NCBI GenBank assembly: GCA_016235595.1
Contig: JACRJX010000044.1
Span: 1-64,000, forward strand
Reading direction: 5' to 3'
DNA: 64,000 nt
Source of the DNA: Verrucomicrobiota bacterium
GTDB taxonomy: Bacteria > Verrucomicrobiota > Verrucomicrobiia > CAIQCK01
Part shown: positions 1 through 8,752 of the stretch, piece after piece
How positions within the stretch are numbered: position 1 is the first letter of the stretch
How the letters are laid out: the number at the start of each line of letters is the position of its first letter
The notes under the pieces: generated by a model
Databases searched by the model: none
The model's input: the letters and a program-made list of their open reading frames with translations, nothing else
What the model was told of the DNA's origin: nothing
Made by a program: the position numbers and the translations under genes

Positions 1-53
1 CCGTTATCGCCGTGGAGGTCCACGGCGGCAAAGAACTGTTCGGTCGTTTCCAT
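1..53 (-). CDS. IS110-like transposase, N-terminal fragment cut by window edge
   Basis: On the minus strand an ATG at 53 follows a strong ribosome binding site (GAAAGGAG, about 7 bases upstream) and opens a frame reading METTEQFFAAVDLHGDNG before the window ends. The short acidic motif V-D-L-H-G-D-N right at the N terminus is what IS110-family (DEDD) transposases show, where the Asp begins the RuvC-like catalytic domain. Only 17 codons are visible, so the family call is recognition of a motif and not of a domain. It could be another protein with a VDLH start. Confidence 0.45.
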   Translation of the reverse strand, partial: METTEQFFAAVDLHGDN

Positions 54-217
54 GAGAATCTCCTTTCGTAGGTTGTCGGTCCGATACCTTTTACCCGACT
101 GACGGCCAAACAGCAGCCGTCAGCCTTTAGATGATTCTCACACCCCCACCCTCTTCCGCAGCGGCTGAGCCTCACCGCCGGTCGTTATGCCGTCATCTCT
201 TCAGCGTCATCTACAGT
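54..217 (-). other. Noncoding strip upstream of the IS110-like gene, with one strong stem-loop
   Basis: No credible reading frame lies between the transposase-like start and the esterase stop. Bases 99-106 (CTGACGGC) and 116-123 (GCCGTCAG) form a perfect 8-bp stem with a 9-base loop. IS110-group elements carry a structured noncoding (bridge) RNA between their end and the transposase start, so the position would fit such an RNA. Only one stem is evident and the element end was not located. Confidence 0.25.
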
Positions 218-1054
218 TCACTTTCGCATCTGTAGTGCCGGCGCTTGTTGTGTTGGCCGTCCCGGCTGGCTGATCTTGGTTTGGGAATTGGACGCGTGTT
301 CGGCCAACCAAGAGAGCCCTTCGCGGATCATCCCGAAGATATCACCGTGCCAACCGTGACCGCCTTCGTAGGTCTTGAACTCAACGCGAGCGCCTTGCGC
401 CTGAAGCGTCGCGCGGGCGTTTTCCGCCATCGTGATCGGAATGAAGTCTTGTGGCGAATGCAGCACGTAATACAACCGGCCTTTTGCCGCCGCCAGATTC
501 GACAGCTCTTGCGGTTTGAAAACGGACATCGCGACGAAGGAGCCGGTCACCCTCGTTGTTGGATCAAGTGAAGCCGCATACGCAGCCGGGCCGCCAGACG
601 ACCAGCTCAACGTAAAGATGCGTCGGAAGTCCACTTGCCCGGCGCGCGCAACCTCCGCTACGATCGCGGCGATGAATTGTTCCGTGGTGAACTTCACCGC
701 GGGGAAACGGTTTCTTGCCGTTGGCCACACAATCTCCTGCGACCGCCGCTTGTCCCATACCGGCGCTACAAGTTGCGCGACCCACCAACCGTCAGGTACG
801 GCGTTCTTGGCAATTTGTTTGATAAACTGCTGAAACTCGGCACTTCCGTCACCTCCAGGCATCACGAGCAGCAACGGATGACCCTCCTTTGGCACGGTGG
901 GCTCGCCCGGCTTGCGAATTAGGAAATAGAGTTTGCTCGCATCGCCCCCAGCACGATGTTCTGCAACCGTCATGTCTGAGATGTCCGGCGTCTGTGCGTC
1001 GGCTATTCCGGCCAGCGCCGTGGCGACCATCAGGGATGTGATCAGGGACTTCAC
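218..1054 (-). CDS. Secreted alpha/beta-hydrolase (esterase-like)
   Basis: The start is the GTG at 1054, set by an AAAGGAGG ribosome binding site 7 bases upstream. The 278-residue product opens with a signal peptide (about residues 1-20, cleavage near ADA-QT). It follows the pattern of secreted phospholipase/carboxylesterase-like hydrolases: an oxyanion-region MPGGDG near 65-70, a nucleophile elbow SWSSGG with Ser152, an acid candidate in SPQDF (Asp203) and GGHGWHG supplying His233 or His236. The usual Gly before the nucleophile is Ser. Substrate unknown; the neighbours on the same strand do not suggest a pathway. Confidence 0.75.
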   Translation of the reverse strand: MKSLITSLMVATALAGIADAQTPDISDMTVAEHRAGGDASKLYFLIRKPGEPTVPKEGHPLLLVMPGGDGSAEFQQFIKQIAKNAVPDGWWVAQLVAPVWDKRRSQEIVWPTARNRFPAVKFTTEQFIAAIVAEVARAGQVDFRRIFTLSWSSGGPAAYAASLDPTTRVTGSFVAMSVFKPQELSNLAAAKGRLYYVLHSPQDFIPITMAENARATLQAQGARVEFKTYEGGHGWHGDIFGMIREGLSWLAEHASNSQTKISQPGRPTQQAPALQMRK

Positions 1055-1079
1055 GTGTGATCCTCCTTTCATGGTTTGG

Positions 1080-1466
1080 TTAGGCAACATTGGTCGAACG
1101 GGAAAAGAGTCTGCGGAAAAGCAGGTGAACTCCAGCGCCGAGTGCTGCCCCCGCCAGGCTCAGAAGCGCATAGAAGCAGAGGAATAGCAAGCCGACTGGC
1201 CATAAGTTTCCCGAACGAGCGATCAGAAACACAAAGGCGGCCACCTGCCCGATCCAAGCGCCCACGGCCCAAAGCCAGAAGCGACGTGCGGAGAGACAGG
1301 CCGGAAGAAAGCCGGCAGCTACCAGTGCGGACAAGTAGTAGTAGTAGGGTGGCTCGGCGTCCCACGGCTCTCGCTGCCCAGTGAGCAGGGGCGACAAAAA
1401 CCAGATCAGCGCCCCCAAGAGCACGGAGAGACCAAGAAGGAGCGTATGCTTGTGCGTCGTTTTCAT
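1080..1466 (-). CDS. Small multi-pass membrane protein of unknown function
   Basis: This 128-residue protein has about four hydrophobic segments (roughly residues 8-28, 40-58, 62-83 and 88-112) and a basic C terminus. A short Pro-Pro-Tyr-Tyr-Tyr-Tyr stretch lies between helices 1 and 2. I do not recognise a family. It is followed 25 bases downstream by the esterase gene on the same strand, so the two may be co-transcribed. The start ATG at 1466 has only a weak AAAG-type ribosome binding site. Confidence 0.55.
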   Translation of the reverse strand: MKTTHKHTLLLGLSVLLGALIWFLSPLLTGQREPWDAEPPYYYYLSALVAAGFLPACLSARRFWLWAVGAWIGQVAAFVFLIARSGNLWPVGLLFLCFYALLSLAGAALGAGVHLLFRRLFSRSTNVA

Positions 1467-1534
1467 CTTTGCTTTCGTTTTGTGTTGTTGGTGGAAACGG
1501 CGTGGTCGAGTGGCCTAACGATCACCGACCCGCA

Positions 1535-2431
1535 TCACGGCTTTGGCGAAGTTTGGCCATGAGGCATCATGGACTTGATCATCTCGCGCTGGCTCTCAAT
1601 GAACTTCTCGTAGCTCTGTTGTTGTTCCGGCGTGAGCACGGCGCGCAACGCCTCCTTCTTCGCATCGAGCATTTGGTCCACACCGGCAGGAACCGCCACG
1701 GATGAACTGCCTTGTTGAGCAATGTATTGCTGATAGTGCTGTTGAAGAATGCTACTGACCTGTTCCTGTTGTTGCGCGCTGAGTTGGAGCGACGGCGACA
1801 GTTGCATCAACTCGGCTTGGGCCGCCATTTGCATTTGCTGGCGCTGCTCTTCGGTTTTGTATTGTCGGTAACCCGTCCACTGGTCGGGCGTGAGGACCTG
1901 CTTGAGTTGTCCGTCGAGGTCGAACTTGGTAGCCGAACTCATATCCTCCTGGGTCAGCTTGCCCCCGAACACCCTCGATGCCATCTCCGCCTGTTGTTCG
2001 GTTTGCTTTCCCAACAACTCCCGCACGGCCTCGACTTGCTCGTCGGTCAAGTGCAGACGGGATTTCATGGCGGCCAGTTTCAGCTCGGCTTGTTGCCGGA
2101 GCGCAGTAGAGACCATCTTTCCCATGCCGGCCGCTCGCGGCGACGCGGCCGTCTCACCCACGGCGCGGGCAGGCGGTGGCTCCGGTTTGGCCAAATCGGT
2201 GACATGCCGCCCCACTTCGGAGAGCAACGCCGACTTTTCCTTTTTCAACCGTCGGATTTCGTTGCTCTGCTGGGCGAGCGCGTGTTGAAGCTTGTTAACA
2301 TCGGGCGCCGCGGCTGCCGAGCGGGCCGGCTCCGGCGCGGATTTGGCCGGCTGGACTTTGGTAAAGTGCAACGTCAGCGCGACAGCAACCACGGCCATGC
2401 CTCCCAATGCGATGAACAACTTCGTTCTCAT
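1535..2431 (-). CDS. Membrane-anchored coiled-coil protein with LTxxQ repeats
   Basis: I chose the ATG at 2431 because GGAG lies 6 bases upstream; an in-frame ATG at 2443 is the alternative. The product (about 298 residues) has an N-terminal hydrophobic segment (residues 5-22), an Ala/Pro-rich spacer, a short coiled coil (about 45-75) and a Gln-rich helical body. The body has repeated LTDEQ, LTPDQW, LSAQQQEQ and LTPEQQQSY motifs. The LTxxQ spacing recalls the Spy/CpxP periplasmic fold, but I infer only general similarity. It follows the kinase/sigma pair on the same strand, about 66 bases after the kinase stop. Confidence 0.6.
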   Translation of the reverse strand: MRTKLFIALGGMAVVAVALTLHFTKVQPAKSAPEPARSAAAAPDVNKLQHALAQQSNEIRRLKKEKSALLSEVGRHVTDLAKPEPPPARAVGETAASPRAAGMGKMVSTALRQQAELKLAAMKSRLHLTDEQVEAVRELLGKQTEQQAEMASRVFGGKLTQEDMSSATKFDLDGQLKQVLTPDQWTGYRQYKTEEQRQQMQMAAQAELMQLSPSLQLSAQQQEQVSSILQQHYQQYIAQQGSSSVAVPAGVDQMLDAKKEALRAVLTPEQQQSYEKFIESQREMIKSMMPHGQTSPKP

Positions 2432-2497
2432 TCGGTTCTCCATTCAATCAGGGCCACGCGGGATGGCGGATGGTTTCATGACAAAGCGCTTCCGGCC

Positions 2498-5400
2498 TCA
2501 AGGTTTCGTCGTTACCCTGCCGCCGTTCTGCCCGCTCGCGCCGGGGCGATTTGAAACCGCTCCTCCCTTTGCGCCCGGAGGCACGCTGCTCTGCTCTTTC
2601 GGCTTGGTAAAAATGTCGTTGAGACCGCCGCTCCAGACTCCCTTGCAGACATACAGGCCGCGATTGCCCTTTTCGGCGAGATACGGAAAGTCGGGCAGAC
2701 CAACGCTGGCAACAATCCACGCGCGGCTGCCGGGAGGGCCTTTTCGGTAACGGTATCCCCAGCCGCCTGGGTAGAATCGGTCTCGCGGCAGCTCGGAAAA
2801 GTATAGCGGGACAAGCCTATCAAGTGACAACGGCAGTTCGTCATGATGTGCATCCGCGTATTTTTCAAGCGCCGTCCCCAGCCGCATGAAATCGAGCGTC
2901 ACCTGCTCAAGCTTCGAGTGGTCTTCCGCCGACAGCTTGCGATAGGCGTCGGATTGTCTCGCATTGGAAATCACCTTGTCGAGGAACTCGGCAGCCTTGC
3001 CCGTGACCGGCTTGAACTCGCGAGCCAATCGCTTGGCTTCGGCAATTTGCTCGGGCGTCATCTCCTTCTCGATTTCATCTAGATATTCCCTTACCCAGTC
3101 AAAACCCTGAGCCGCTGCGAGACTGAACCATTTGTGCGCTTGCACGTGATCTTTGTGCACGCCCTCCCCGTATCGGTAATAAGAGCCGAGATGGAGCTGA
3201 CTGAACCTCTCTCCCTGTTCGGCGGCTTTTCGATACCACTTGACGCTTTCCTTTCTGTCTTCGTCCACCCCCTTTCCGTTGAAGTAGCAGAAGCCTAACC
3301 TCTGTTGGGCGGCGACACAGCCCGCGTCAGCCGATTTACGTAACCATTTGAACGCTTCGGCATCGTCTCTGGGCACGCCCTTCCAGCCGCTGTAACAATT
3401 GGCGAGCCAGAGTTGACCTGTGGCGTCGCCCTGCTCGACGGCTTTGCGATACCACTCCATAGCTTCGGTTGGGTTCTTGGCGTGATGACCAAGGCTGATC
3501 AGAGCCTCTACATCTCCCTTTTCCGCCTTCGATTTCAGTCCCTCAATGTATTTGCGATCCTCCTCCGCTTCGCGGGCAGCGTCCTTTGGTTGAGCGGGCA
3601 CTGGAGCACTGACCGCCGGCGGCGAGTTGGTTGGAGAGGAAGCTGCGGCAGGCGAAGCGGTCGACTTGCTCAGTTTCTCCAACCGCACCGTGATCGGCAA
3701 CGGTGCGCCGGTTTCAGGCCGGAACTCGCCAACCCGAACCGAGGCCGTCCACGGCGAACCGCGGCCTTCGTCAAAAACAAATCGGCCGCGGTCGAACTTG
3801 ATGGGGCCTGCATTGGTGAGCATGAGCGCAAGAATCGACCGCTCTGGATCCTTCACCGTCAATTTCAATCCGCCACGTTCCGGCTCGATGAATGCGTTGA
3901 AGTAAGTGTTGGTTGCAAAACCGCAGTTCCAGTTGCCTTTGTCACCGACACTGATGACGATGCGCGAATTCTCCAGGCCCCAGCCTTTGACGACCGCCCG
4001 ATCGCGGCTCACGTCCACCCAGCGGATTTGTGGCGTGGCGGGAGGTGTTACACCAGCCATCGCTGTGGGTGGCACGTACTCGGGCGGCGGCATTTGTTTC
4101 GCAGATGGCGCAGGCATCGGAGCACTACAGAGGCCCCAGACTAAAACCAGAAGCACCACAAAGGCAGCAACTCCGCCAACGCAAGTCAGGATGATAATCC
4201 CCAGCCAGCTGAAAAGCCTCGGCGAATCGGAAGACGGTGTTCGCTTCAATTGCTCCGGTCTGATGCCCTGCTGCCTTGCCCACGCCGTCGTGCAAAGGAA
4301 TTCCCGCTGCATCTTCAGCCAAAGCGGGTAGAACGAAAGACCGATGATCAAGATCGCGCCGCCATAAATCCAATTCATCGGATTGGGCAAAGAGGAGAAC
4401 CAAACGCAGAAGAAAGGGCCGAAGAACGTCCCGGCATTCCAGAATCCGAACAACAATATGCGCTTCATGGCTTCCCGCTTCTCCGCCTCGGTCAGGTGCG
4501 CGTTGATTTCCCGAACAAACGGCGGCTGGAAGAGAGACCACATCGTCCAATCCGCTTTAGGCGGCGGTTGCGGACCGGCTGAAGCCGGAACACCAACGGC
4601 CAGCGGCGGGCCAGCGAGCGGTTTGTTCACCGCGCGCCAGACGCGGCGGACGATGAGGAAGTCCAGCCACACGATAAGCGCGAAGGTGAGCAGGCCGAGG
4701 CCGAAGATTGCGATTGTCCAGGCAACTTCCAGGGAAGCTGAATACGGAAGCTGCCGCATGGAATGAACAACGGTCGAGAACGCCGCAAACATCAGGGCAT
4801 CCAGCGCCAGCAGCGGGAACAACAAACCATCGAACACCGCCAGCCCCAGCCCGCAGAGCCTTCCCGCCGAACGGTGGATGTATCTGACAGAAATCCAGCC
4901 GAGGATCGTTGCGCCGAACGGCGCGATGAGGGTCAAGTAGAGGAACGCATGCGTTAACAGAACTCCCCATGAACTCGCTAACAGACTTTCCCATGCACTC
5001 GGATCGCGATATCCGCCTGCCGCCAGCGTCCCGTACATCGCCGGAAGCGACAACACACACGACGCCCAGCACACACCAACAATGGCCGTGCGCGAGAAAC
5101 GCTGCGGCTGCGTGACGACTGACGTTGGTGTCCCGCCTTTAGGCGGTTGCGGTGACGGTTGCTGACCGGCTGTAGCCGGGACACCAACAACTGACAGCGT
5201 GCCTGCAATGGTCTCGACCTGCGTCCGCACTTCGGCGGCGGTCTGGTAACGGCGCTCCGGCTCCCTCTCCAGCGCGCGCAACACGATCTCGTCCAAGCGC
5301 ACATCAATGATGACTTTCTTCGATGGCGCTTCGAGCGGTTTGCCGGGCAGTTCGCCGGTGAGCAGTTCGTAGAGCACGACGCCGAGCGAATAGATGTCGG

Positions 5401-6136
5401 CGCGATGATCGGTGCGGCGGTGGTCCTTTTGTTCGGGCGCCATGTATTGCGGCGTCCCGGCCGGCTGACTGTCCGCAACGCCGGCATCCGGCGCTTCCGC
5501 GTTCAGCATCTTGGCGATGCCGAAGTCGGCAATCTTCACTCGGCCTTCCTTGTCCAGCAGCAGGTTCTCCGGCTTGATGTCGCGGTGGACGATGCCGTGT
5601 TCGTGGGCGTATTGGAGCGCCTCGCAGACGGGCGGCACGATAGCCAGCGCCTGTTCTGGCGTGAACCGCGCAGCCTTCATCGCCTGCCGCAGATTCACAC
5701 CGTCCACAAATTCCATGAGCAGGTAGTAGAATCCGCCGGCCTGGCCGAAGTCGTACACGGTGACGATGTTCTGATGACTCAACACGGCGAGAGCCTGCGC
5801 TTCGCGAGTGAACCGCTCCGCGAACTGTGGCTCGCCGACGCGTTCGGGCGCGAGCAGCTTGAGCGCGACGATGCGGTTCAGAGCTTTCTGGCGTGCTTTG
5901 TAGACTACGCCCATGCCGCCGCGGCCGAGGCATTCGAGGATCTCCAATTGCGGGAAGTGCGGCCCGAGTTCCTCCGGCGAAAGCACCTTCTGGGCCACAG
6001 CAGGCTGCGAATCCGAGTCGGTTGTTGCCATCACCCCTGCCATCAGACAGCAGGGACACAAGCCCGCCGTGGCCTCTACGGGCAAGGTTGCGCCGCATTT
6101 CCGGCAGGACTTCGGCACTGAAGATGTTTCACTCAT
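2498..6136 (-). CDS. Zinc-ribbon / Ser-Thr kinase / membrane / Sel1-repeat protein
   Basis: The 1212-residue product starts at 6136, before the zinc-ribbon-like CRKC...CPCC (residues 11-30). The kinase domain spans about 60-310: Gly-rich loop GRGGMG (71-76), Lys93, HRDIKPEN (catalytic Asp186), DFG (204-206) and APEQ. A Pro-rich linker leads to several membrane segments (about 370-500 and 590-720), then a Ser/Pro-rich stretch. A Sel1-repeat solenoid follows (YRKAVEQGD..., YRKAAEQGE...), and the C-terminal domain resembles the end of type II secretion pseudopilins (ALEKYADAHH...LPL). The kinase appears catalytically intact. It lies 43 bases downstream of an ECF sigma gene, a common planctomycete/verrucomicrobial pairing in which the kinase may control the sigma factor. 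The linkers contain palindromic repeat sequences. Confidence 0.88.
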   Translation of the reverse strand: MSETSSVPKSCRKCGATLPVEATAGLCPCCLMAGVMATTDSDSQPAVAQKVLSPEELGPHFPQLEILECLGRGGMGVVYKARQKALNRIVALKLLAPERVGEPQFAERFTREAQALAVLSHQNIVTVYDFGQAGGFYYLLMEFVDGVNLRQAMKAARFTPEQALAIVPPVCEALQYAHEHGIVHRDIKPENLLLDKEGRVKIADFGIAKMLNAEAPDAGVADSQPAGTPQYMAPEQKDHRRTDHRADIYSLGVVLYELLTGELPGKPLEAPSKKVIIDVRLDEIVLRALEREPERRYQTAAEVRTQVETIAGTLSVVGVPATAGQQPSPQPPKGGTPTSVVTQPQRFSRTAIVGVCWASCVLSLPAMYGTLAAGGYRDPSAWESLLASSWGVLLTHAFLYLTLIAPFGATILGWISVRYIHRSAGRLCGLGLAVFDGLLFPLLALDALMFAAFSTVVHSMRQLPYSASLEVAWTIAIFGLGLLTFALIVWLDFLIVRRVWRAVNKPLAGPPLAVGVPASAGPQPPPKADWTMWSLFQPPFVREINAHLTEAEKREAMKRILLFGFWNAGTFFGPFFCVWFSSLPNPMNWIYGGAILIIGLSFYPLWLKMQREFLCTTAWARQQGIRPEQLKRTPSSDSPRLFSWLGIIILTCVGGVAAFVVLLVLVWGLCSAPMPAPSAKQMPPPEYVPPTAMAGVTPPATPQIRWVDVSRDRAVVKGWGLENSRIVISVGDKGNWNCGFATNTYFNAFIEPERGGLKLTVKDPERSILALMLTNAGPIKFDRGRFVFDEGRGSPWTASVRVGEFRPETGAPLPITVRLEKLSKSTASPAAASSPTNSPPAVSAPVPAQPKDAAREAEEDRKYIEGLKSKAEKGDVEALISLGHHAKNPTEAMEWYRKAVEQGDATGQLWLANCYSGWKGVPRDDAEAFKWLRKSADAGCVAAQQRLGFCYFNGKGVDEDRKESVKWYRKAAEQGERFSQLHLGSYYRYGEGVHKDHVQAHKWFSLAAAQGFDWVREYLDEIEKEMTPEQIAEAKRLAREFKPVTGKAAEFLDKVISNARQSDAYRKLSAEDHSKLEQVTLDFMRLGTALEKYADAHHDELPLSLDRLVPLYFSELPRDRFYPGGWGYRYRKGPPGSRAWIVASVGLPDFPYLAEKGNRGLYVCKGVWSGGLNDIFTKPKEQSSVPPGAKGGAVSNRPGASGQNGGRVTTKP
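4552..4597 (-). repeat. Palindromic repeat, copy 2, inside the kinase gene
   Basis: This stretch shares the CTTTAGGCGG...TTGCGG...ACCGGCTG.AGCCGG.ACACCAAC framework of the element at 5124-5188, in the same orientation. It keeps the two inner hairpins (CCGC/GCGG and CCGGC/GCCGG) but lacks the left outer arm. It is translated in frame as GVPASAGPQPPPKA, near residues 513-528 of the kinase protein. Confidence 0.7.
5124..5188 (-). repeat. Palindromic repeat, copy 1, inside the kinase gene
   Basis: A 65-bp element with perfect 12-bp outer arms, GTTGGTGTCCCG (5124-5135) and CGGGACACCAAC (5177-5188). It contains two inner hairpins, CCGCC-TTTA-GGCGG and CCGGC-TGTA-GCCGG. It lies in the kinase reading frame just after the kinase domain and encodes a Pro/Gly linker of the GVPATAG...QPPKGGTPT type. 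The same palindrome class is dispersed between genes in related genomes, to my knowledge. Confidence 0.8.
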
Positions 6137-6179
6137 ACTCGGTTCCTGAAACGAACGCAGGGAAATGTTACACAGTTTT

Positions 6180-6932
6180 TCAGCGCACCAACGCCGCGAA
6201 CAGTTCGCGCACCTCGGCATCCACTTCGTTGGAGTTATCGAGCGTCTGAGCAACCTCAGCCTTCACCAACTGGCGGAACCGCTTCTTTGTCCGATGCACC
6301 GCCACGCGCAGCGCCGTGGCATTCAATCCCGTCTGATTCACCAGCATCGTCTGTTCGCCATGGGCGGCATCGCCAGTGAGCCACGGCTTCACCGACTCGA
6401 AGAACTCTTCGCGGCCTTCTGCCACATGTTCCAGCCTCAACGCCTCCATTGCCCGCGCCAACACTGTCAGCGCCCATTGCCGGTCGAAAGCCTTGTCGGG
6501 ACTCAGCACGCTGGCATCCGCCACCGCGCGTGCCTCGGCGGCGTCCTCGTCATCCAAGGACACGCATTCCGCCTCGCGGCCCCGCTTGAGCCTGCGTGCC
6601 GCTGCGCGGCGGTTTGAAAGGAAGTGTTTCACGGCCCCAAGGAGAAACGAGCGGAACCGCCCGCGTTCCCGCTCGGCGTTGGCGATGGCCTCGCCGCGAA
6701 GCATGGCGGCAAAGAACTCATGAGCCAGATCGCGAGCCGCGTCGCTGTTGCGAAGCTCCCACTTGAGGAACGCGGCCACCGGTTCGTAATACGCCTCACA
6801 AAGGTCGGCCAGCGCTTGGCGGCCTTCGTCGGAGTCGGCCTTCGCCCGCCTGACCGCCGTCCAGCGTGTCGTGCAAAAACTCGCCCCGAGCGGCCCGAGC
6901 GGCGGTGGTGTCGTTGACGAGTCAGCGGTCAT
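6180..6932 (-). CDS. ECF RNA polymerase sigma factor (kinase-associated type)
   Basis: This 250-residue protein has an ECF sigma layout. Region 2 is near residues 40-105 (DLCEAYYEPVAAFL..., DLAHEFFAAML, GRFRSFLLGAVKHFL), a linker follows, and region 4 is near 180-235 (ATALRVAVHRTKKRFRQLV). It is somewhat longer than a minimal ECF factor. It is upstream of, and co-directional with, the Ser/Thr kinase gene. No anti-sigma factor gene is adjacent, which fits control by the kinase. Its target promoters cannot be read from this window. Confidence 0.87.
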   Translation of the reverse strand: MTADSSTTPPPLGPLGASFCTTRWTAVRRAKADSDEGRQALADLCEAYYEPVAAFLKWELRNSDAARDLAHEFFAAMLRGEAIANAERERGRFRSFLLGAVKHFLSNRRAAARRLKRGREAECVSLDDEDAAEARAVADASVLSPDKAFDRQWALTVLARAMEALRLEHVAEGREEFFESVKPWLTGDAAHGEQTMLVNQTGLNATALRVAVHRTKKRFRQLVKAEVAQTLDNSNEVDAEVRELFAALVR

Positions 6933-7062
6933 TGTGGTTTCGGCACATCATGCCACTTATCCTGACGTATTGGAGAAGAAATGTTACAGCCTGACGGTGA
7001 AAGCTTTTCTTATGGCATGAACACACTGCACAGTGGCAGGCTGGGGCAAATCACTTGATGAC

Positions 7063-8724
7063 ATGAAAGCATCCCTCCTCACCCTCACGCTCGCCGCTTC
7101 CACACTGGTTTCATTTGCCGCTGACACGCCGCTGCCGAAGCTGGACCTTGGCGGAGTGCGTGAGGAACACATCATGATTCCCATGCGCGACGGCACGCGC
7201 CTGTCGGCTTACGTGTATTTTCCGCAGGGACAGGGACCGTGGCCGGTCGTGTTCGAGCAGCGCTACGCTGTTATCACCGGCGCCAGTTCGCGCAAGGAAC
7301 TCGCGGCGCTGGCCTCGCATGGCTACGTCGCGGCGCGCGTCAACTTCCGCGGCGCGCAACTCTCCGAGGGCGTCTGGCGCGGTTACCGCGCGCTGGCGTG
7401 GGGCAAGTTGCGCGACGGCTATGACCTCTGCGAATGGTTCGCCACGCAGCCGTGGAGCAATGGCAAGGTCGGCACGTTCGGCGGTTCCCAAGCCGGCTTT
7501 GCGCAGAACTTCCTCGCCGTCACCCGCCCGCCGCATCTCTTCTGCCAATACATGACCGACACGGGCCTGAGCCTTTATCACGAGGGCTACCGGCTCGGCG
7601 GCGCGACCAAGCCGGAGCGTTTCAAGAAGATGGGCATCGTGGCCCGCGATCCCGCCGACAATCGCGCGCTCATGGACGAATGGTTCCGCCACTCGACCTA
7701 CGACGACTACTGGCGCGACGAGGATTGCTCACTGCACTTCGACCGGATGAACGTGCCCTGTTTCACCATCGGCAGTTGGTATGACTTCATGAGCCAGGGC
7801 AGCATCCAGAGTTTCATCGGCCGGCAGCATCGCGCCGGGCCGCAGTCGCGCGGCGCACAGCAGATCATCATCGGCCCGTGGCTTCACGGCGGTCTGCCGA
7901 AGTCGAACAAGATCGCGGAAATGGTTTATCCGGAGAACGCGCAGTTCGATACTCCTTCACACATGGTGCGCTGGTTCGACCATTACCTCAAAGGCGCGAA
8001 CAACGGCGTCGAGCAGGAACCGCCCGTCCGCTACTACGTCATGGGCGCCGTGGGCGAACCCGGCGCACCCGGCAACGTCTGGCGCACCGCCAAGGACTGG
8101 CCCGTGCCCGCGCGGGACACCGCCTACTATTTCCACGAAGGCGGCAAGCTCGATACCGCGAAGCCGGACGCGAAAAGCTCCGCCACCAGCTACGTGAGCG
8201 ACCCGTGCCATCCGATGGAGATTCCTTTCACCGCGTTTCCCGGCGCGCGCGACGCGCGGAAATTCGAGGAACAGAAGGAAGTGCGCACCTTCACTACCGC
8301 GCCACTCGCCGCGCCCGTCGAATGGACCGGCAAAGTCCGTGCGGAGCTTTACGTCACCTCGACGGCAAAGGACACGGATTTCATCGTGCGCGTCACCGAC
8401 GTGTATCCCGACGGGCGCAGCATCCTCATCGTGGACTACGTGCGTCGCGCCCGCTATCGCGAGGGCTTCGAGAAGGAAGTGCTGATGCAGCCGGGGAAGA
8501 TTTACCGCGTTGCGTTTGACGTCGGCTCCCTCAGCCAGATTTTCAACACGGGCCACCGCATTCGCGTGACCGTGGCGAGCACCGGCGCCCCATTCTACGA
8601 GCCTCAACCGCAGACTGGTGAACCGCTGACCATCGAGTTCCCCGCGAACGCCGTCACCGCGACCAACACGGTCCTCCACCAACGCAGTCACGCCTCGCGC
8701 GTAATTGCACCGGTGGTGAAGTAG
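7063..8724 (+). CDS. Secreted CocE/NonD-family hydrolase (X-Pro dipeptidyl-peptidase-like)
   Basis: I place the start at 7063 because a clear signal peptide follows (residues 1-20, cleavage near SFAA-DT). The 553-residue protein has the S15/CocE alpha/beta-hydrolase domain: MRDGTRL near 41-47, nucleophile elbow GGSQAG with Ser142, and IGPWLHGG carrying the likely His. A C-terminal jelly-roll of the X-Pro dipeptidyl-peptidase type begins near residue 400 (DFIVRVTDVYPDGRS). The family cleaves acyl esters or Xaa-Pro peptides, and the substrate is not predictable here. It is divergent from the sigma factor across a 130-bp gap. Confidence 0.88.
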   Translation: MKASLLTLTLAASTLVSFAADTPLPKLDLGGVREEHIMIPMRDGTRLSAYVYFPQGQGPWPVVFEQRYAVITGASSRKELAALASHGYVAARVNFRGAQLSEGVWRGYRALAWGKLRDGYDLCEWFATQPWSNGKVGTFGGSQAGFAQNFLAVTRPPHLFCQYMTDTGLSLYHEGYRLGGATKPERFKKMGIVARDPADNRALMDEWFRHSTYDDYWRDEDCSLHFDRMNVPCFTIGSWYDFMSQGSIQSFIGRQHRAGPQSRGAQQIIIGPWLHGGLPKSNKIAEMVYPENAQFDTPSHMVRWFDHYLKGANNGVEQEPPVRYYVMGAVGEPGAPGNVWRTAKDWPVPARDTAYYFHEGGKLDTAKPDAKSSATSYVSDPCHPMEIPFTAFPGARDARKFEEQKEVRTFTTAPLAAPVEWTGKVRAELYVTSTAKDTDFIVRVTDVYPDGRSILIVDYVRRARYREGFEKEVLMQPGKIYRVAFDVGSLSQIFNTGHRIRVTVASTGAPFYEPQPQTGEPLTIEFPANAVTATNTVLHQRSHASRVIAPVVK

Positions 8725-8752
8725 AGAGACGCGCACTTTGGAGATTGATTAG

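Noticed and set aside
7019-7050. TGGCA...GGCAA string ahead of the CocE gene as a sigma-54 promoter
   Set aside because: The -12 half does not match TTGCA and no sigma-54 activator is nearby.
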